Of a DNA stretch of 64,000 nucleotides, positions 1 to 10,049 are shown piece after piece (the first letter of the stretch is position 1; the number at the start of each line of letters is the position of its first letter). The notes beneath the pieces were generated by a model, which worked only from the letters and a program-made list of their open reading frames with translations, was not told the origin of the DNA and made no database searches. The position numbers and the translations under genes are program-made. The stretch covers positions 744,001 through 808,000 of the forward strand of contig NW_026944389.1 in the NCBI RefSeq assembly GCF_033439725.1. The letters are read 5' to 3'. The DNA is from Neurospora tetraspora. Its lineage: Eukaryota; Ascomycota; Sordariomycetes; Sordariales; Sordariaceae.

Positions 1-1028
1 CCAAGGAGAAGATGAACTATTACAATTATGATGATGTAATGGTTACTATTTTTCCCGATGGTCGCCCGGTGGTCGCCGCTTCCTCTAACGGAGAGAAGAA
101 AAGATATCTCTTCTTAGAAAAAGTCTAACCGGGACCAAAAGTCTGACCGGGACCAATTAGACTATTAGAGCAATAAGTAAAAGAGGGCCTTTTACACTAT
201 TGGTCATAGACGTCTGTCAGAACCAAACATTTATATAGACTAGTCAAAGCCTTATACAACCTTTCCAAAATCGAAAAGAAATTTTCGCCCAAACATGCTT
301 GCAGTACCCTTGCCGGACCCTGTTCTCAGACCCGGGGTTCCCTCTATGGTGGAACGCATGGGTGTTCCTTGGGTGATGGTTACAGAAGGGTTAGTGGTAA
401 TTGTTAGTGTAACCGATGGAAGGCGGGCAACATGGAAGTGAACAACGAGGTTTGACCGTTGACGCTCGTGATCACCAAGTCTCCCTCCGGACAAGGTCAG
501 AGAGCAAGATAAGAAAAAATGAACACGGATACAACTGGGGTCAACTCACTATCATCAAACGACGCTTTGCTTTGACAGTGGGCCGTATCGGGAGTTGCTC
601 TTGGTCATAGTGGTACTGGTTGATGTCGATGTCGATGTCGGATAGTTGTCATCAGGCCTTCAGGTGAAGCTGTCCCCCAGCTGACTGGGCATGTGAGAGT
701 TGAGGGTTAATGGCAATTGTTATTTGTTAGTGTAGGGTTTTGGAGAGAATATGGGCAGCAATATGAACAAAGCAACAGGCAAATAAATCCAGTTTAGTGA
801 AAGTATCAAATGTGCGTCTCATGTCAACAAGTTCAAATTCCAGGCTTGAAGTCATAAGCAAAACGCAATAAACATCAAATCCATCCAAAGCAACGCTAAA
901 CCCAACGTAACTAACCAGGCCTCAACATCATCATAACATCAGGTCATGGTCTCATCAACAAGCCAACACCGCAACCGTCCAACCTCCTGAAATAATAACC
1001 AAGCCCACGTTCAAAGAACATCTTCTGC
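1..1028. other. Intergenic, no supported gene
   Basis: No reading frame here looks like a real gene. The open frames at 252-494 and 416-610 overlap on opposite strands and have no recognisable domain. Two near-copies of a short phrase (accggGACCAA) lie at about 128-156, and a short GATGTC microsatellite is near 623-640. The last 300 bases are probably the 3' region of the GH31 gene that ends at 1029. Confidence 0.5.
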
Positions 1029-4000
1029 TCAAACAAACTCATAACTCTGCTCGCTCCTAGCATCTTCATCCCACTCCTCGTCGCTGACCTTGTCGTCGTT
1101 CTTCGGCACAGCCTCCTCCCCTTCCTCCTCTTTCAATCCACTTCCCACCTCCACCCGCTCGGGATCCCTCTCCCCTACAACGCACTGCCTGTAGGCGACC
1201 CCAACAGCGTCCCCCTCACTCCTCCCATCAGCCCCCCAAATCTCCACCACCGCCCTCTTCACTTCCTCCGACACATTCTCCAACCTCCACAACCGCTCCA
1301 CCCTCTCTTTTACCGGTCCTCCATCCCTCGTCACCAGATTATAGATGACTTCCTTCATCGGGTAGTCCATCTCGCACCTATAAAGCATCTCATGCAATCT
1401 CAAGTGGATATCCACCACATCCAACTGCAGATCCTTACCCAGCTTGAACTCCCGTCCCTTGTCCTGGTTCAAGTTGTTGGTGTTGTTGTCCGCCTTGGCG
1501 CCGCCGAAGGCGAGGGTGCCCAGGAAGACGGTGGTGATGTGCGAAGAGTGTGGTTGTTCGCATTCGCGGTTGCGATGGCTGGAGAGCGAAGAGGGGTTGG
1601 GGCGGGAAGCGTTGCGGAATCGTTCACGGAGTCGTAACAGCCGTTCACGGAATCGGTTGAAGTTCTGTAGATCGGAAGCTGGGTTGCCAGTGACAATGGG
1701 CAGGTCATCGTCATCGTCATCGTCTTCAACAACGTCCTTGTTCACTCCCTCGGTGCACCCCACCAGCTCAACCGTCCATTCCCGACGCTCGCCTCGTCCG
1801 TTGACCTCGGGCCCGATGGTGAGAATGCCCTCCTTTTGATTCCACCGGATCGGGGTGCGGACCAAGGTGGATGGGTCAGGGCGGTCGGCCATGGCCACTG
1901 GAACGGCACCGGTTGGCTCCTCGACCAGCTCAAAGTAGGCGTCTGCGCCGACGACAAGTTGGATGGTGATCGCTTGGGGCCGGGTACTGCCGTGTTTGTG
2001 GCGACCCGCAGATTTAGCCGTGTCCAGCGGGATAATGGTTCCCTCTCTGGCAAAGACCGGGATCTCCGACAGAGGACGGTGGACGTCCACGTAGCGGCCT
2101 CCATCGTAGACAAGACTGGGATGGCGAATGTCAATGTACCGACGGCCGGTGTCCGGAAGCCAGGCGCGAACGCTGCCCATGAGGGTGGACGAATTGTTTG
2201 GCGTGGTAATCGGTGCCACGATCAGGTCGGGACCAAAGTAGTACTGGTTGGGCACTGTGTATGCTTCTTCGTCCTTGTGGTTCCAATACATGGGTTGCAT
2301 CAGGGGCTCGGATTCGTAGCAGGCGCGCACGTTCATGGTGTAGAGGAACGGGATGAGACGGTAGCGAAGTTGGAGGTAGTCGGTCATCACCTTGCGGGCT
2401 TCGGGCTCGTACAGCCATGGCTCCTTGGAGTTCCACTGACTCTTCTCGGAGTGCAATCGCAGGATGGGCGAGAAGCAACCGAATTGGACCCAGCGCGCGG
2501 TCAGCTCGTTGGAGCGCACACCGGCGTAGTGGCCGCCGATGTCGTGACTCCACCAGCCATAGCCAATGTTAGACGCTGTCGCAGTAAACTCGGGCTGGAA
2601 GTGCAAGGAAGCCCAGGTGATGAGTGTGTCGCCAGAGAAGCCAATAGGATAGCGATGAGAACCAGCACCAGCATATCGGGAGAAGGTGATGGGCGTCGCA
2701 GTGGTCTTGACGTTGCGACGGCTGGTGAGATAGTGGTAGTGGTTGAGCACCCACAGCGGGTCAACACCGGGAATGCGCGATCGGTTGCCCTGTTGCCAGT
2801 CAATCCACCAAAAGTCAATACCCTCATCCTCCAGATTGGCCTTGAGCACGTCAAAGTAGGCGTCGAGAAACTTCTTGTCGGTGCAATCAAAGCGAATCGG
2901 TTCTTCCTTTGATGCGTCGTGACCCAGGGCCTTGGCCACAAGCTTGTACTGGTCCTCAAAGGCGCGGATGCCATCTGCCGGATGATCATTGACAGTAACC
3001 TTGAGGCCCATATCATGGAGATTACTGAGGAAGTTCTCTGGCAACGGGAACAAGTCGGGATTCCAGCTGTAACCTGTCCATCCGGAACCGTACTTGGAAG
3101 GGATGTTGACCTTGTGCCAGTCCATGTCGATGACGGCAACATTGAGCGGGATTTTCTCGGTTGCGAACCTCTTCATGAGCGCCAGGTATTCCTTGTCCGA
3201 GTAGGCATGGTATCTGGACCACCAGTTTCCGAGAGCCCATCGAGGAAGCAACGGCTGACCGCCCGACAGACGGTAGAAGTCCTTGATGGCAGCTTTGTGA
3301 TCGCCGTGGTAGGCAAAGAGATAGCCATCCTTGCGGCCCGGTTTCCTGGTGGCGATCCAACCGTCTTCGAACAGCATGGAGGCGCTGTCATCGAGCACGG
3401 CGTATGCTTTGCGCGACAAAATACCCGGTTCGAGAGGAATGCGCCCGTCGGCCCGGTCCAGAGTTCTGGCTGTGCCGCCCAGATCGCCGTAGCTCTTGCC
3501 GTCGTAGCGCCACACATCATTGCCAGCCTTGGCCGTCAGACCGTCAGACGAGAACTCGTTCTTGTCGTAAGTCAGGTGGAAGTATTGTGTGAAGATCTCC
3601 AGTTTGTCTTTCTCGTCGTTGACCTTGAACTCGGGGGTAGGGAACGACCTGAAGAATGCCGTTGTGGAAGCACGGTCTTCGAAGCCGCCATCTTCAGACC
3701 ACTCGAATCGAACAAGCTTATCGGTGAGAACGCTGAAACGGTAATGGCCTCTGTGCCCTTGACCTTTGACAACCGATTTCGAATTCGCGACAGGATCGGC
3801 CGTGAAAGAATATCGACTGGGGACTTCGCCTTGAGGCTTATCGGTCTTGTTTGCGAAGGAATATCGGCTGGGAAGGTCTTTGGGAGGCTCGGCGGTGGCA
3901 TTGCTGGGGAGAGGCTCGGGTGTCTGTTGGGCGATCTGGTCTTGGGCGACATGGCACCGAGGGTTAGGTTGAGGATGCAGGCGCTCGCCGATGAGCCTGC

Positions 4001-4931
4001 TTGTCATGGTACGAAGGTGGCGAAGTTCGTCGTAAAGATCCTCATTGGTAATACGGTTTCTGATATGTTGTTGATTTCGAGTAATGCTAGCTACTGCTAG
4101 ACGTCGTGCCTCGGCAAGTTCATCCTGGAAGTCTCTGAAAGGTCTGGGGGGGCTGTTCCGGGGCGGAGGGAGCGGTAGCGGATCTGGCTGAACAATTCCC
4201 GCTCGGGAGGATCCGGCGAGGGACTCTAGTATGCCGGCCTTTGTGCGTTCGAGGCGGGCTTGCGAGCGTTCGAGGAGTTCTCCGAGTTCTTCCATTGTCC
4301 TCCGTGCCTCCCCGAATTGGGTCGACAATGACATGGGGGCTTGTACCGGGGCTTTGGTTGTGGAATCTGACTGGCGTTTTGTCTCGGATGACGCCCATGC
4401 AAAGGAGTGACCATTGTGGGAGAAAGCGTTCGTACTGGTCATTTGGTGCTCTGGCTGCCGTGTTGTCACGGATGATGCCCACGCATACGAATGGCCATTG
4501 TGCGAGAAGCTGTGCTCGGGGGTGGGTTGAATGCTTGGAGATGGCTGGGAACTGGTCGCACGGTCTTGCTGACGTTTTGTGACGGGCGGCGCCCAAGCAA
4601 ATGTGTGACCATTGTGAGAGACGAAGGTGTTTGCGCCTGGTTTTGGCTCGTTTGTTTGTTGCGGTTGTTGATTGGGAGCTGGAGTGGTAACAACGGTTTC
4701 GGTGGCTGGGCGAGGACGGGGGACCTCGGCGGCGATGGCTTTCTCGGGAGCCTTAGTTGTGCTTTGTGTGGTCTCTTTTGTGGGATCATGTAGAATTGCC
4801 GCTACCACAAGTCGGCTGGGGATTCGTGCCGGGGGAGGTTTTGTAACTGGAGGCGCCCAGGCAAAGAAGCTGCCGTTGTGCCAGAAGCCATCCTCGGCGG
4901 CGGGTTTCTGCTTCTGGTCGTCGGCGGACAT
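1029..4931 (-). CDS. Glycoside hydrolase family 31 protein with repeat-bearing N-terminal extension
   Basis: A single 1300-residue frame starting at an ATG with good context (cgccATGTCC). Residues about 390-1110 form the GH31 alpha-glycosidase/alpha-xylosidase core. The nucleophile is Asp711 in WWIDWQQG, the likely acid/base is Asp768 in GFSGDT, and YGWWSHDIGGHYAG follows near 791-804. Family knowledge says this is a retaining hydrolase of alpha-linked glucose or xylose; the substrate cannot be read from sequence. No signal peptide is seen, so it may be intracellular. Residues 1-390 are unusual: four copies of an HNG-x-x-[FY]-AWA phrase (about 18, 106, 144 and 172), a charged helical stretch (205-320), then two PSRYSF motifs (354, 371). 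A C-terminal addition of about 190 residues carries an Asp run and an acidic end. The protein is clearly longer than typical GH31 enzymes. No intron is needed to keep the frame open. Confidence 0.93.
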   Translation of the reverse strand: MSADDQKQKPAAEDGFWHNGSFFAWAPPVTKPPPARIPSRLVVAAILHDPTKETTQSTTKAPEKAIAAEVPRPRPATETVVTTPAPNQQPQQTNEPKPGANTFVSHNGHTFAWAPPVTKRQQDRATSSQPSPSIQPTPEHSFSHNGHSYAWASSVTTRQPEHQMTSTNAFSHNGHSFAWASSETKRQSDSTTKAPVQAPMSLSTQFGEARRTMEELGELLERSQARLERTKAGILESLAGSSRAGIVQPDPLPLPPPRNSPPRPFRDFQDELAEARRLAVASITRNQQHIRNRITNEDLYDELRHLRTMTSRLIGERLHPQPNPRCHVAQDQIAQQTPEPLPSNATAEPPKDLPSRYSFANKTDKPQGEVPSRYSFTADPVANSKSVVKGQGHRGHYRFSVLTDKLVRFEWSEDGGFEDRASTTAFFRSFPTPEFKVNDEKDKLEIFTQYFHLTYDKNEFSSDGLTAKAGNDVWRYDGKSYGDLGGTARTLDRADGRIPLEPGILSRKAYAVLDDSASMLFEDGWIATRKPGRKDGYLFAYHGDHKAAIKDFYRLSGGQPLLPRWALGNWWSRYHAYSDKEYLALMKRFATEKIPLNVAVIDMDWHKVNIPSKYGSGWTGYSWNPDLFPLPENFLSNLHDMGLKVTVNDHPADGIRAFEDQYKLVAKALGHDASKEEPIRFDCTDKKFLDAYFDVLKANLEDEGIDFWWIDWQQGNRSRIPGVDPLWVLNHYHYLTSRRNVKTTATPITFSRYAGAGSHRYPIGFSGDTLITWASLHFQPEFTATASNIGYGWWSHDIGGHYAGVRSNELTARWVQFGCFSPILRLHSEKSQWNSKEPWLYEPEARKVMTDYLQLRYRLIPFLYTMNVRACYESEPLMQPMYWNHKDEEAYTVPNQYYFGPDLIVAPITTPNNSSTLMGSVRAWLPDTGRRYIDIRHPSLVYDGGRYVDVHRPLSEIPVFAREGTIIPLDTAKSAGRHKHGSTRPQAITIQLVVGADAYFELVEEPTGAVPVAMADRPDPSTLVRTPIRWNQKEGILTIGPEVNGRGERREWTVELVGCTEGVNKDVVEDDDDDDDLPIVTGNPASDLQNFNRFRERLLRLRERFRNASRPNPSSLSSHRNRECEQPHSSHITTVFLGTLAFGGAKADNNTNNLNQDKGREFKLGKDLQLDVVDIHLRLHEMLYRCEMDYPMKEVIYNLVTRDGGPVKERVERLWRLENVSEEVKRAVVEIWGADGRSEGDAVGVAYRQCVVGERDPERVEVGSGLKEEEGEEAVPKNDDKVSDEEWDEDARSEQSYEFV

Positions 4932-6890
4932 GGCGATTGGAATTAGGCGGGTACGATATGCGATAACACGGAGCGTATTACTAGGTATAGGGCACCCAGA
5001 TAAGCGGGATCAAAGGGAGAAGCAATGAGGTTTGGTATTGAAACTTGAGGTCTGATGATGCTGATGATGATGCGAACTGGAGGAGAGAAGGAGGGACAGA
5101 TGGTCAGAGGGAACAACACCTCATGGACTCATGGCCCTCACCGTCCACGTATTCCTGGCGTTACACGTGTTGGGGTTATCTTTGGGGATGGCGATCATGT
5201 GTCTCTTATCCCGCCATTTGATAGGACCACCGATAAGGAGGGTGTTTACACGTAGAGCCGAGCGCAGACAACAGTGGCCGACAGCTGCTGGCAGGCGCTG
5301 TCTTACCCCAATTACCCCAATTTCAGGGCTCTAGAACAGTGCGGAGAAACCCCGCTCCCCCCTCACCGCTTATCAACGGCAGCTCTTATCGACCCGAGTC
5401 TTTCCCGTCTCTTCATGACATCGACTTCAATTTCGATATCGATCGGCATCAGTTCTAAATACCGGCTGTCCACGGTAGCTTCGGCCTCTAAACCACCGAG
5501 AGTTGTGAAATTGGATCCGATAAGGGCCTCCGAAACCTCCGACATTTATCCCTAACTCCGGCCCCGGGTCCGTTCTCCGACCTCCGTATGCTCCTGTTCC
5601 CCTTGCACCGACAGTTCCCGAACCACGGCCAGGCGTGAGATTCAACAGGAGTCACATGGGCTGCACCGATTGTTTTCTCTCGAAATGTTTTCCCCGATGC
5701 TTCCTCGTGTGCCATCGAACACGAAGCAACACCAACTTGAGCTTCTCGAGTTAGCATTGTTCTAGAAGCCGAATCGTCAACCGAGATGCTGGTGTTGATA
5801 TTCAGGAACGATGCCTTCCTTACCTAGGTACAGGGGTGCCACAAATGTGCAGGGTTATAGCTCCACTTGCCATGACACCGCTCCCTCTTTCACCTACTAT
5901 GTAGTAGGTAGTTTCAGATGTCGGGATTCTTCAGTTTATAAAGTTCATCATCCCGTCGTCCGGACAACCGAGACACTTTGGCAACATTGGATAGGAATGA
6001 AAGTGGTCGTCAGGGATTGACTCGTATAAGTCCATAGCCGAAGCGGCACCGATGCTCGGACTGAAACCAACCACTCCAAATATTTCATCATCACGGCCCC
6101 ACCGCCGTTACGGTGCCGGACTGCCGGTGGGATCGGAATCCAGGATACTCCCTTCTCTCGGCCGGAGAACTTTTTTTTCAGTTTCACTTTGCCACGCCCG
6201 ATTTTGATGGTCAAATCCATGCCTATTCAGGGTCTGAATTGAATGTTTCCAGAATGGAAAAGTCCAGAAACCAACAATGGAACCTCCCTCCACCTTCGGA
6301 ACCGAGTTGCCGGGAATAATCATGGATGTGACTGAAAGTTGATGCTCCACTCATATCAAGATCGTGTCATCGATCATTCAAATACAGTCACATACAGTTG
6401 AGTTACTCAAACTTGATCCCACGGTTGGCTTGTCACCAAACTTAAAAAGGTTGTCTCACACTGCAAACTCTCACCTGTCGATCACTCAGTCCTAGACCAG
6501 TGAAAGTGTCAAAGATGCAGATGCATCAATGGTAGCTCCTTCCCTCTTCAGTATCCATCTTGGTTAACTGCAACTGTACCTTCCCGTCATAGTCACCGCC
6601 TTCAATCGGATGCGAATTGCCGGCCGGGATATATATAAAACTGGACCTCCGCTCTCCACCCCACCATAAATCTGGTGACTCTTTCTCAACTTGCAAGGCC
6701 GTTCCTTCAGCCGACCGCCACTTAATCTTCCCTTCACGATCATATTTCTAGGTCTCGGTTTCCTGCTCGTGGGCCATCTTCAACATTTCGACACGCACCT
6801 TTTCTTCCTTCCAACACCCACTCTTCGCGAGCGTTCAGTTTGAGCGCACTACCGCGTTGCCTTGGCCGATTCCCCGAAAGAGAAAGCGCC
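4932..6890. other. Divergent promoter region between GH31 and MFS genes
   Basis: Nearly 2 kb lies between two divergently transcribed genes. The open frames here are short, overlapping and lack recognisable domains, so I treat the stretch as the two promoters and 5' leaders. Pyrimidine-rich leader sequence is visible before the MFS start (6650-6840). No RNA gene or mobile element was recognised. Confidence 0.55.
6631..6640 (+). promoter_or_regulatory. TATA-like element of MFS gene
   Basis: The sequence ATATATAAAA stands about 250 bases upstream of the chosen ATG (6891) in otherwise mixed sequence, with pyrimidine-rich leader between. The position suits a core promoter with a leader of about 200 nt. 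This rests on motif and position only. Confidence 0.45.
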
Positions 6891-8714
6891 ATGGCTGAAC
6901 CCGACTTGAAACAACAAGTCACGGACTCGCGCAGGTCCATGTCGACGACCACTGCGACAGAAACTCCTGACGCTGACCAAGGATCTCGCCATGACCCGGG
7001 ATATGACGCCCACGAGAAAAAGCAAGAGCAAGCGGGACAGGCTTCACAGCAAGCCGCTGCAATTCCCGCCGAACCCGTGCCCCTCCTGACCGGCGAACCG
7101 CAAAGCGAAGCGCCCATCGTCGAGCAGCCTCCCAAGTACTCGATTCACTCAACTTGGGCCAAGCGCCTCATCATCTTCGGCGCTTCCATTTCGGCCTTCT
7201 TCTCGCCCCTCACGGCCCAGATCTACCTCCCAGCTCTGCCTACCCTGGCTGACGACTTCAACGTCACCGCAACCAAGGCGAACCTGACGGTAACTACATA
7301 CATGATCTTCCAAGGCATCACACCCATGTTCCTCGGCGGATTGGCCGATTCAGCAGGCCGTCGACCTGCCTACGTAATCTGCTTCATTATTTACATTGCG
7401 GCCGACATCGGTCTGGCGCTGAGCAAGAATTTCACGAGTATCTTGATCCTTCGAATGCTGCAGAGTGCAGGATCGAGCACCACCATTGCTCTTTGTCAGG
7501 CCACTGTAGCCGACATCACCACCAGCGCTGAGCGTGGCACCTACATTGGCATCACTTCGCTTCCCCAGGTCTTAGCTCCCAGTCTCGGACCAGTGCTAGG
7601 CGGTCTGTTAACCAACTACCTCGGCTGGCGCTGGATCTTCTGGCTACTAACCATCATGGCGAGCGTCAACCTCTTGGTGCTGATCATGTTCTACCCCGAA
7701 ACGTGCCGCAAGATCGTAGGCGACGGCAGCGGTCGCAAGGATTCGCACTGGGTATACTGGACAGGCTGGCAGCTCATCCGCGACAAGCTAGCCCGTCGCC
7801 AACGCCGCATGGAGCGGGAGCGTCGTCAAGTTGAGATCTCCAAGGAAGATCCCTCCAACCACAACAACGGCCTCCATCATACCATGTCGACTGCCTCTGC
7901 TCCGCGTCAGAAGATCAAACTCCAACTCACCCCGCCAAACCTCATCGAGTCTCTCACACTTCTCTTCCGCTCCAAAGAGCTGGCTATCCTCCTCTGCTAC
8001 TCCGCCATCGTCTTCTCCGGCTTCTACGCCATCGGCACCGCCATGCCTAACCAGCTTCATACTCTCTACGGGCTTAACGACGTGCAGATAGGTCTCATGT
8101 ACCTCCCTTTGGCGGGCGGTTCCATCGTCACAGCCTTTGCTATTGGCAAGGTGATCACTTGGAACTACCATCGCCATGCCAGGCGGCTGGGTATGGTAGT
8201 AGACAGAACCCGGCAAACGGATCTGACCGCCTTCCCCATCGAGAGAGCAAGACTAGAGGTGGGACTACCGCTGCTGGCGCTGTCCAGTGCTGTGATAATA
8301 GCTTGGGGCTGGGCGATGCAGAGCAAGACGAGTCTGGCGGCGCCTTGTGTCTTGCTGTTCCTCTTTGGAATAGGCATGATCGGTTTCAACAACAGTCTCA
8401 GCACGCTGATTGCGGATATCTACCCGGGCAAGGCGGGAGCGGCGACGGCGGCGAATAACTTGACGAGGTGCTTGCTCGGAGCGGCGAGCAGTGCGGTGAT
8501 TCTGCCGATGATTAACGGGATTGGGAGTGGATGGTCATATACGATCTTCGGGTTGTTGTATATCGGGTTCGCGCCGTTTTTGGTGCTTGTTATGAGGAGG
8601 GGGATGAGATGGAGGGCGGAGGAGAAGTGGAAGGAGGAAGCCAAGGAGGAGAAGAGAAGGCAGGAACAGAGAGAGCGTGAGCTTGTAATGAGCGAAGCGG
8701 AAGGGCAGTCATAA
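6891..8714 (+). CDS. MFS multidrug/H+ antiporter, DHA1 (QDR-like) family
   Basis: The protein has 607 residues from the ATG at 6891 (gcgccATGGCT, strong context); the frame opens at a TTG 51 bases earlier, which I reject as a start. After about 80 polar cytosolic residues come 12 predicted membrane segments in two halves. The DHA1 motif GGLADSAGRR lies near residues 147-157. A GPVLGG...GWRWIFW block follows, then PETCRKIVGDGS near 268-279, a phrase typical of the yeast QDR/AQR1/DTR1 branch. A loop of about 80 basic and polar residues separates the halves, and the C-terminus is charged (EEKRRQEQRERE). Family members export drugs, polyamines or organic acids at the plasma membrane using the proton gradient; the substrate here is unknown. 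It stands alone, next to a divergent GH31 gene, and shows no sign of damage. Confidence 0.92.
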   Translation: MAEPDLKQQVTDSRRSMSTTTATETPDADQGSRHDPGYDAHEKKQEQAGQASQQAAAIPAEPVPLLTGEPQSEAPIVEQPPKYSIHSTWAKRLIIFGASISAFFSPLTAQIYLPALPTLADDFNVTATKANLTVTTYMIFQGITPMFLGGLADSAGRRPAYVICFIIYIAADIGLALSKNFTSILILRMLQSAGSSTTIALCQATVADITTSAERGTYIGITSLPQVLAPSLGPVLGGLLTNYLGWRWIFWLLTIMASVNLLVLIMFYPETCRKIVGDGSGRKDSHWVYWTGWQLIRDKLARRQRRMERERRQVEISKEDPSNHNNGLHHTMSTASAPRQKIKLQLTPPNLIESLTLLFRSKELAILLCYSAIVFSGFYAIGTAMPNQLHTLYGLNDVQIGLMYLPLAGGSIVTAFAIGKVITWNYHRHARRLGMVVDRTRQTDLTAFPIERARLEVGLPLLALSSAVIIAWGWAMQSKTSLAAPCVLLFLFGIGMIGFNNSLSTLIADIYPGKAGAATAANNLTRCLLGAASSAVILPMINGIGSGWSYTIFGLLYIGFAPFLVLVMRRGMRWRAEEKWKEEAKEEKRRQEQRERELVMSEAEGQS

Positions 8715-10049
8715 GTCTCTTCGCCATGACATCGAAGAGGAGTGGGGGAAGGAGAATGTGTTGATGATACCCATTGCTTTCATTGCTTTTAAGCGTAGAG
8801 GTAGCATTTCCTGGTGTTCGGTTCGAGGAAAAGACGGGATGTAATCTCCAGGTTCAACATGTAAAACATCATGTACGATTTCTCGTATTAGATTCAACTT
8901 TGGTAGCATTTAGCCTCAGACACTTTGTAATTCCGCAAAATAGACAAACATACATGATAGACAAGAACTTCGCTCTCAGTTCAAAAGTCAGAAGAGAGAC
9001 AAAACTCCACACACACAAAAAGGGGTGAAGTGGAACCAAAACAAACAACCGAGTCATGAGCGAACCACCATGATCCCAGCCTCAAGAAAAAAATGCAAAA
9101 AAAAGAGAATTTTCAAGTGCGCCAGCCGCGAATCGAACGCGGGGCCCATCGATGGCAACGATGGATTTTACCACTAAACCACTGGCGCTTGTTGATGTTT
9201 TGGGCTCTGCGGTGTAGTACTTATTAACCATTACGAGATCTGGATACCTATTGATGAGAAAACCTTAGAACACTACCAACCAAGCTTGGAGTTGGAACTG
9301 ATGCGCGGCGTGAGTTTGATTACGAGTCGGACTGGATTGTCAGAGCCAAAATGGAAAAAGCAGATTAAAAGGAAAAAGAAATCAGATATTGTGTTTCATA
9401 GAAGAACCTGTCACAAATTGTGCTGCTCTGTTGGAAGGAAATTGCATCATCATATCGTTACGGCCGGTTTGGTGCATAACGTGCTCCTCCCGATTTTTGT
9501 GTAGGACATTGCGGGCCGTTTGACTTGGGCGTACATGTACTACGATGGTTCATCTGGAAACCGGGCAGGATGAACTGAGGTGCCCGCATTAAGGTAAAAA
9601 CGACCCGGAATTCCCACACCACAGTATCTTCATCCATCATTACATGTTGATCAAAAGTGCGAGAAGCTCAGCAATCTCAGAGCTGAGCGTCCCGATCGCC
9701 ATCGTCAGATATTCTCGGTGACGGCATTTACCAAACCCCACACGGCCGGAAGGCGATCCTTGCCCAAGAACGGCCCACCATCACTCGGCTCCCGTTCCCG
9801 GAAACCAGTGGGGGTGACACGGGCAGCTCCGCATTGCGTCCCCGCTTTTGACGACAGATAACTAAAACAACCCGCGCCATTCCGAATCGAGGAGGTGTCA
9901 ACCACGTCTCGGCAATCCCGGTCTCCGCGTCAACACCCACCATTACCAATCGCCTTTTATATGCTGCGTCATCCCCAACACTGATGTCTGTTTGACCACC
10001 TCGAGTTCCAACCGTCTTTCGATCACGAAGGAAATCATCATCAGCAACC
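8715..10049. other. Intergenic around tRNA-Gly
   Basis: Apart from the tRNA gene at 9118-9188 I see no supported gene. The stretch before it is the 3' region of the MFS gene. The stretch from about 9700 to 10049 is the promoter and leader of the M20 peptidase. Open frames such as 9728-10051 (-) overlap the peptidase start and look spurious. Confidence 0.5.
9118..9188 (-). tRNA. tRNA-Gly (anticodon GCC)
   Basis: The reverse strand folds as a complete 71-nt cloverleaf without an intron. The acceptor stem is GCGCCAG pairing with CTGGCGC, followed by discriminator A. The D-arm contains GTTTAGTGGTAAA. The anticodon stem CATCG/CGATG encloses loop TTGCCAT, so the anticodon is GCC. The T-arm is CCGCG-TTCGATT-CGCGG. 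All stems pair perfectly. The CCA end is not encoded, as expected for a eukaryotic nuclear gene. Confidence 0.97.

Noticed and set aside
1836-4100. Two long plus-strand frames (358 and 393 codons) opposite the GH31 gene
   Set aside because: They overlap the GH31 catalytic domain in antisense and show no domain.
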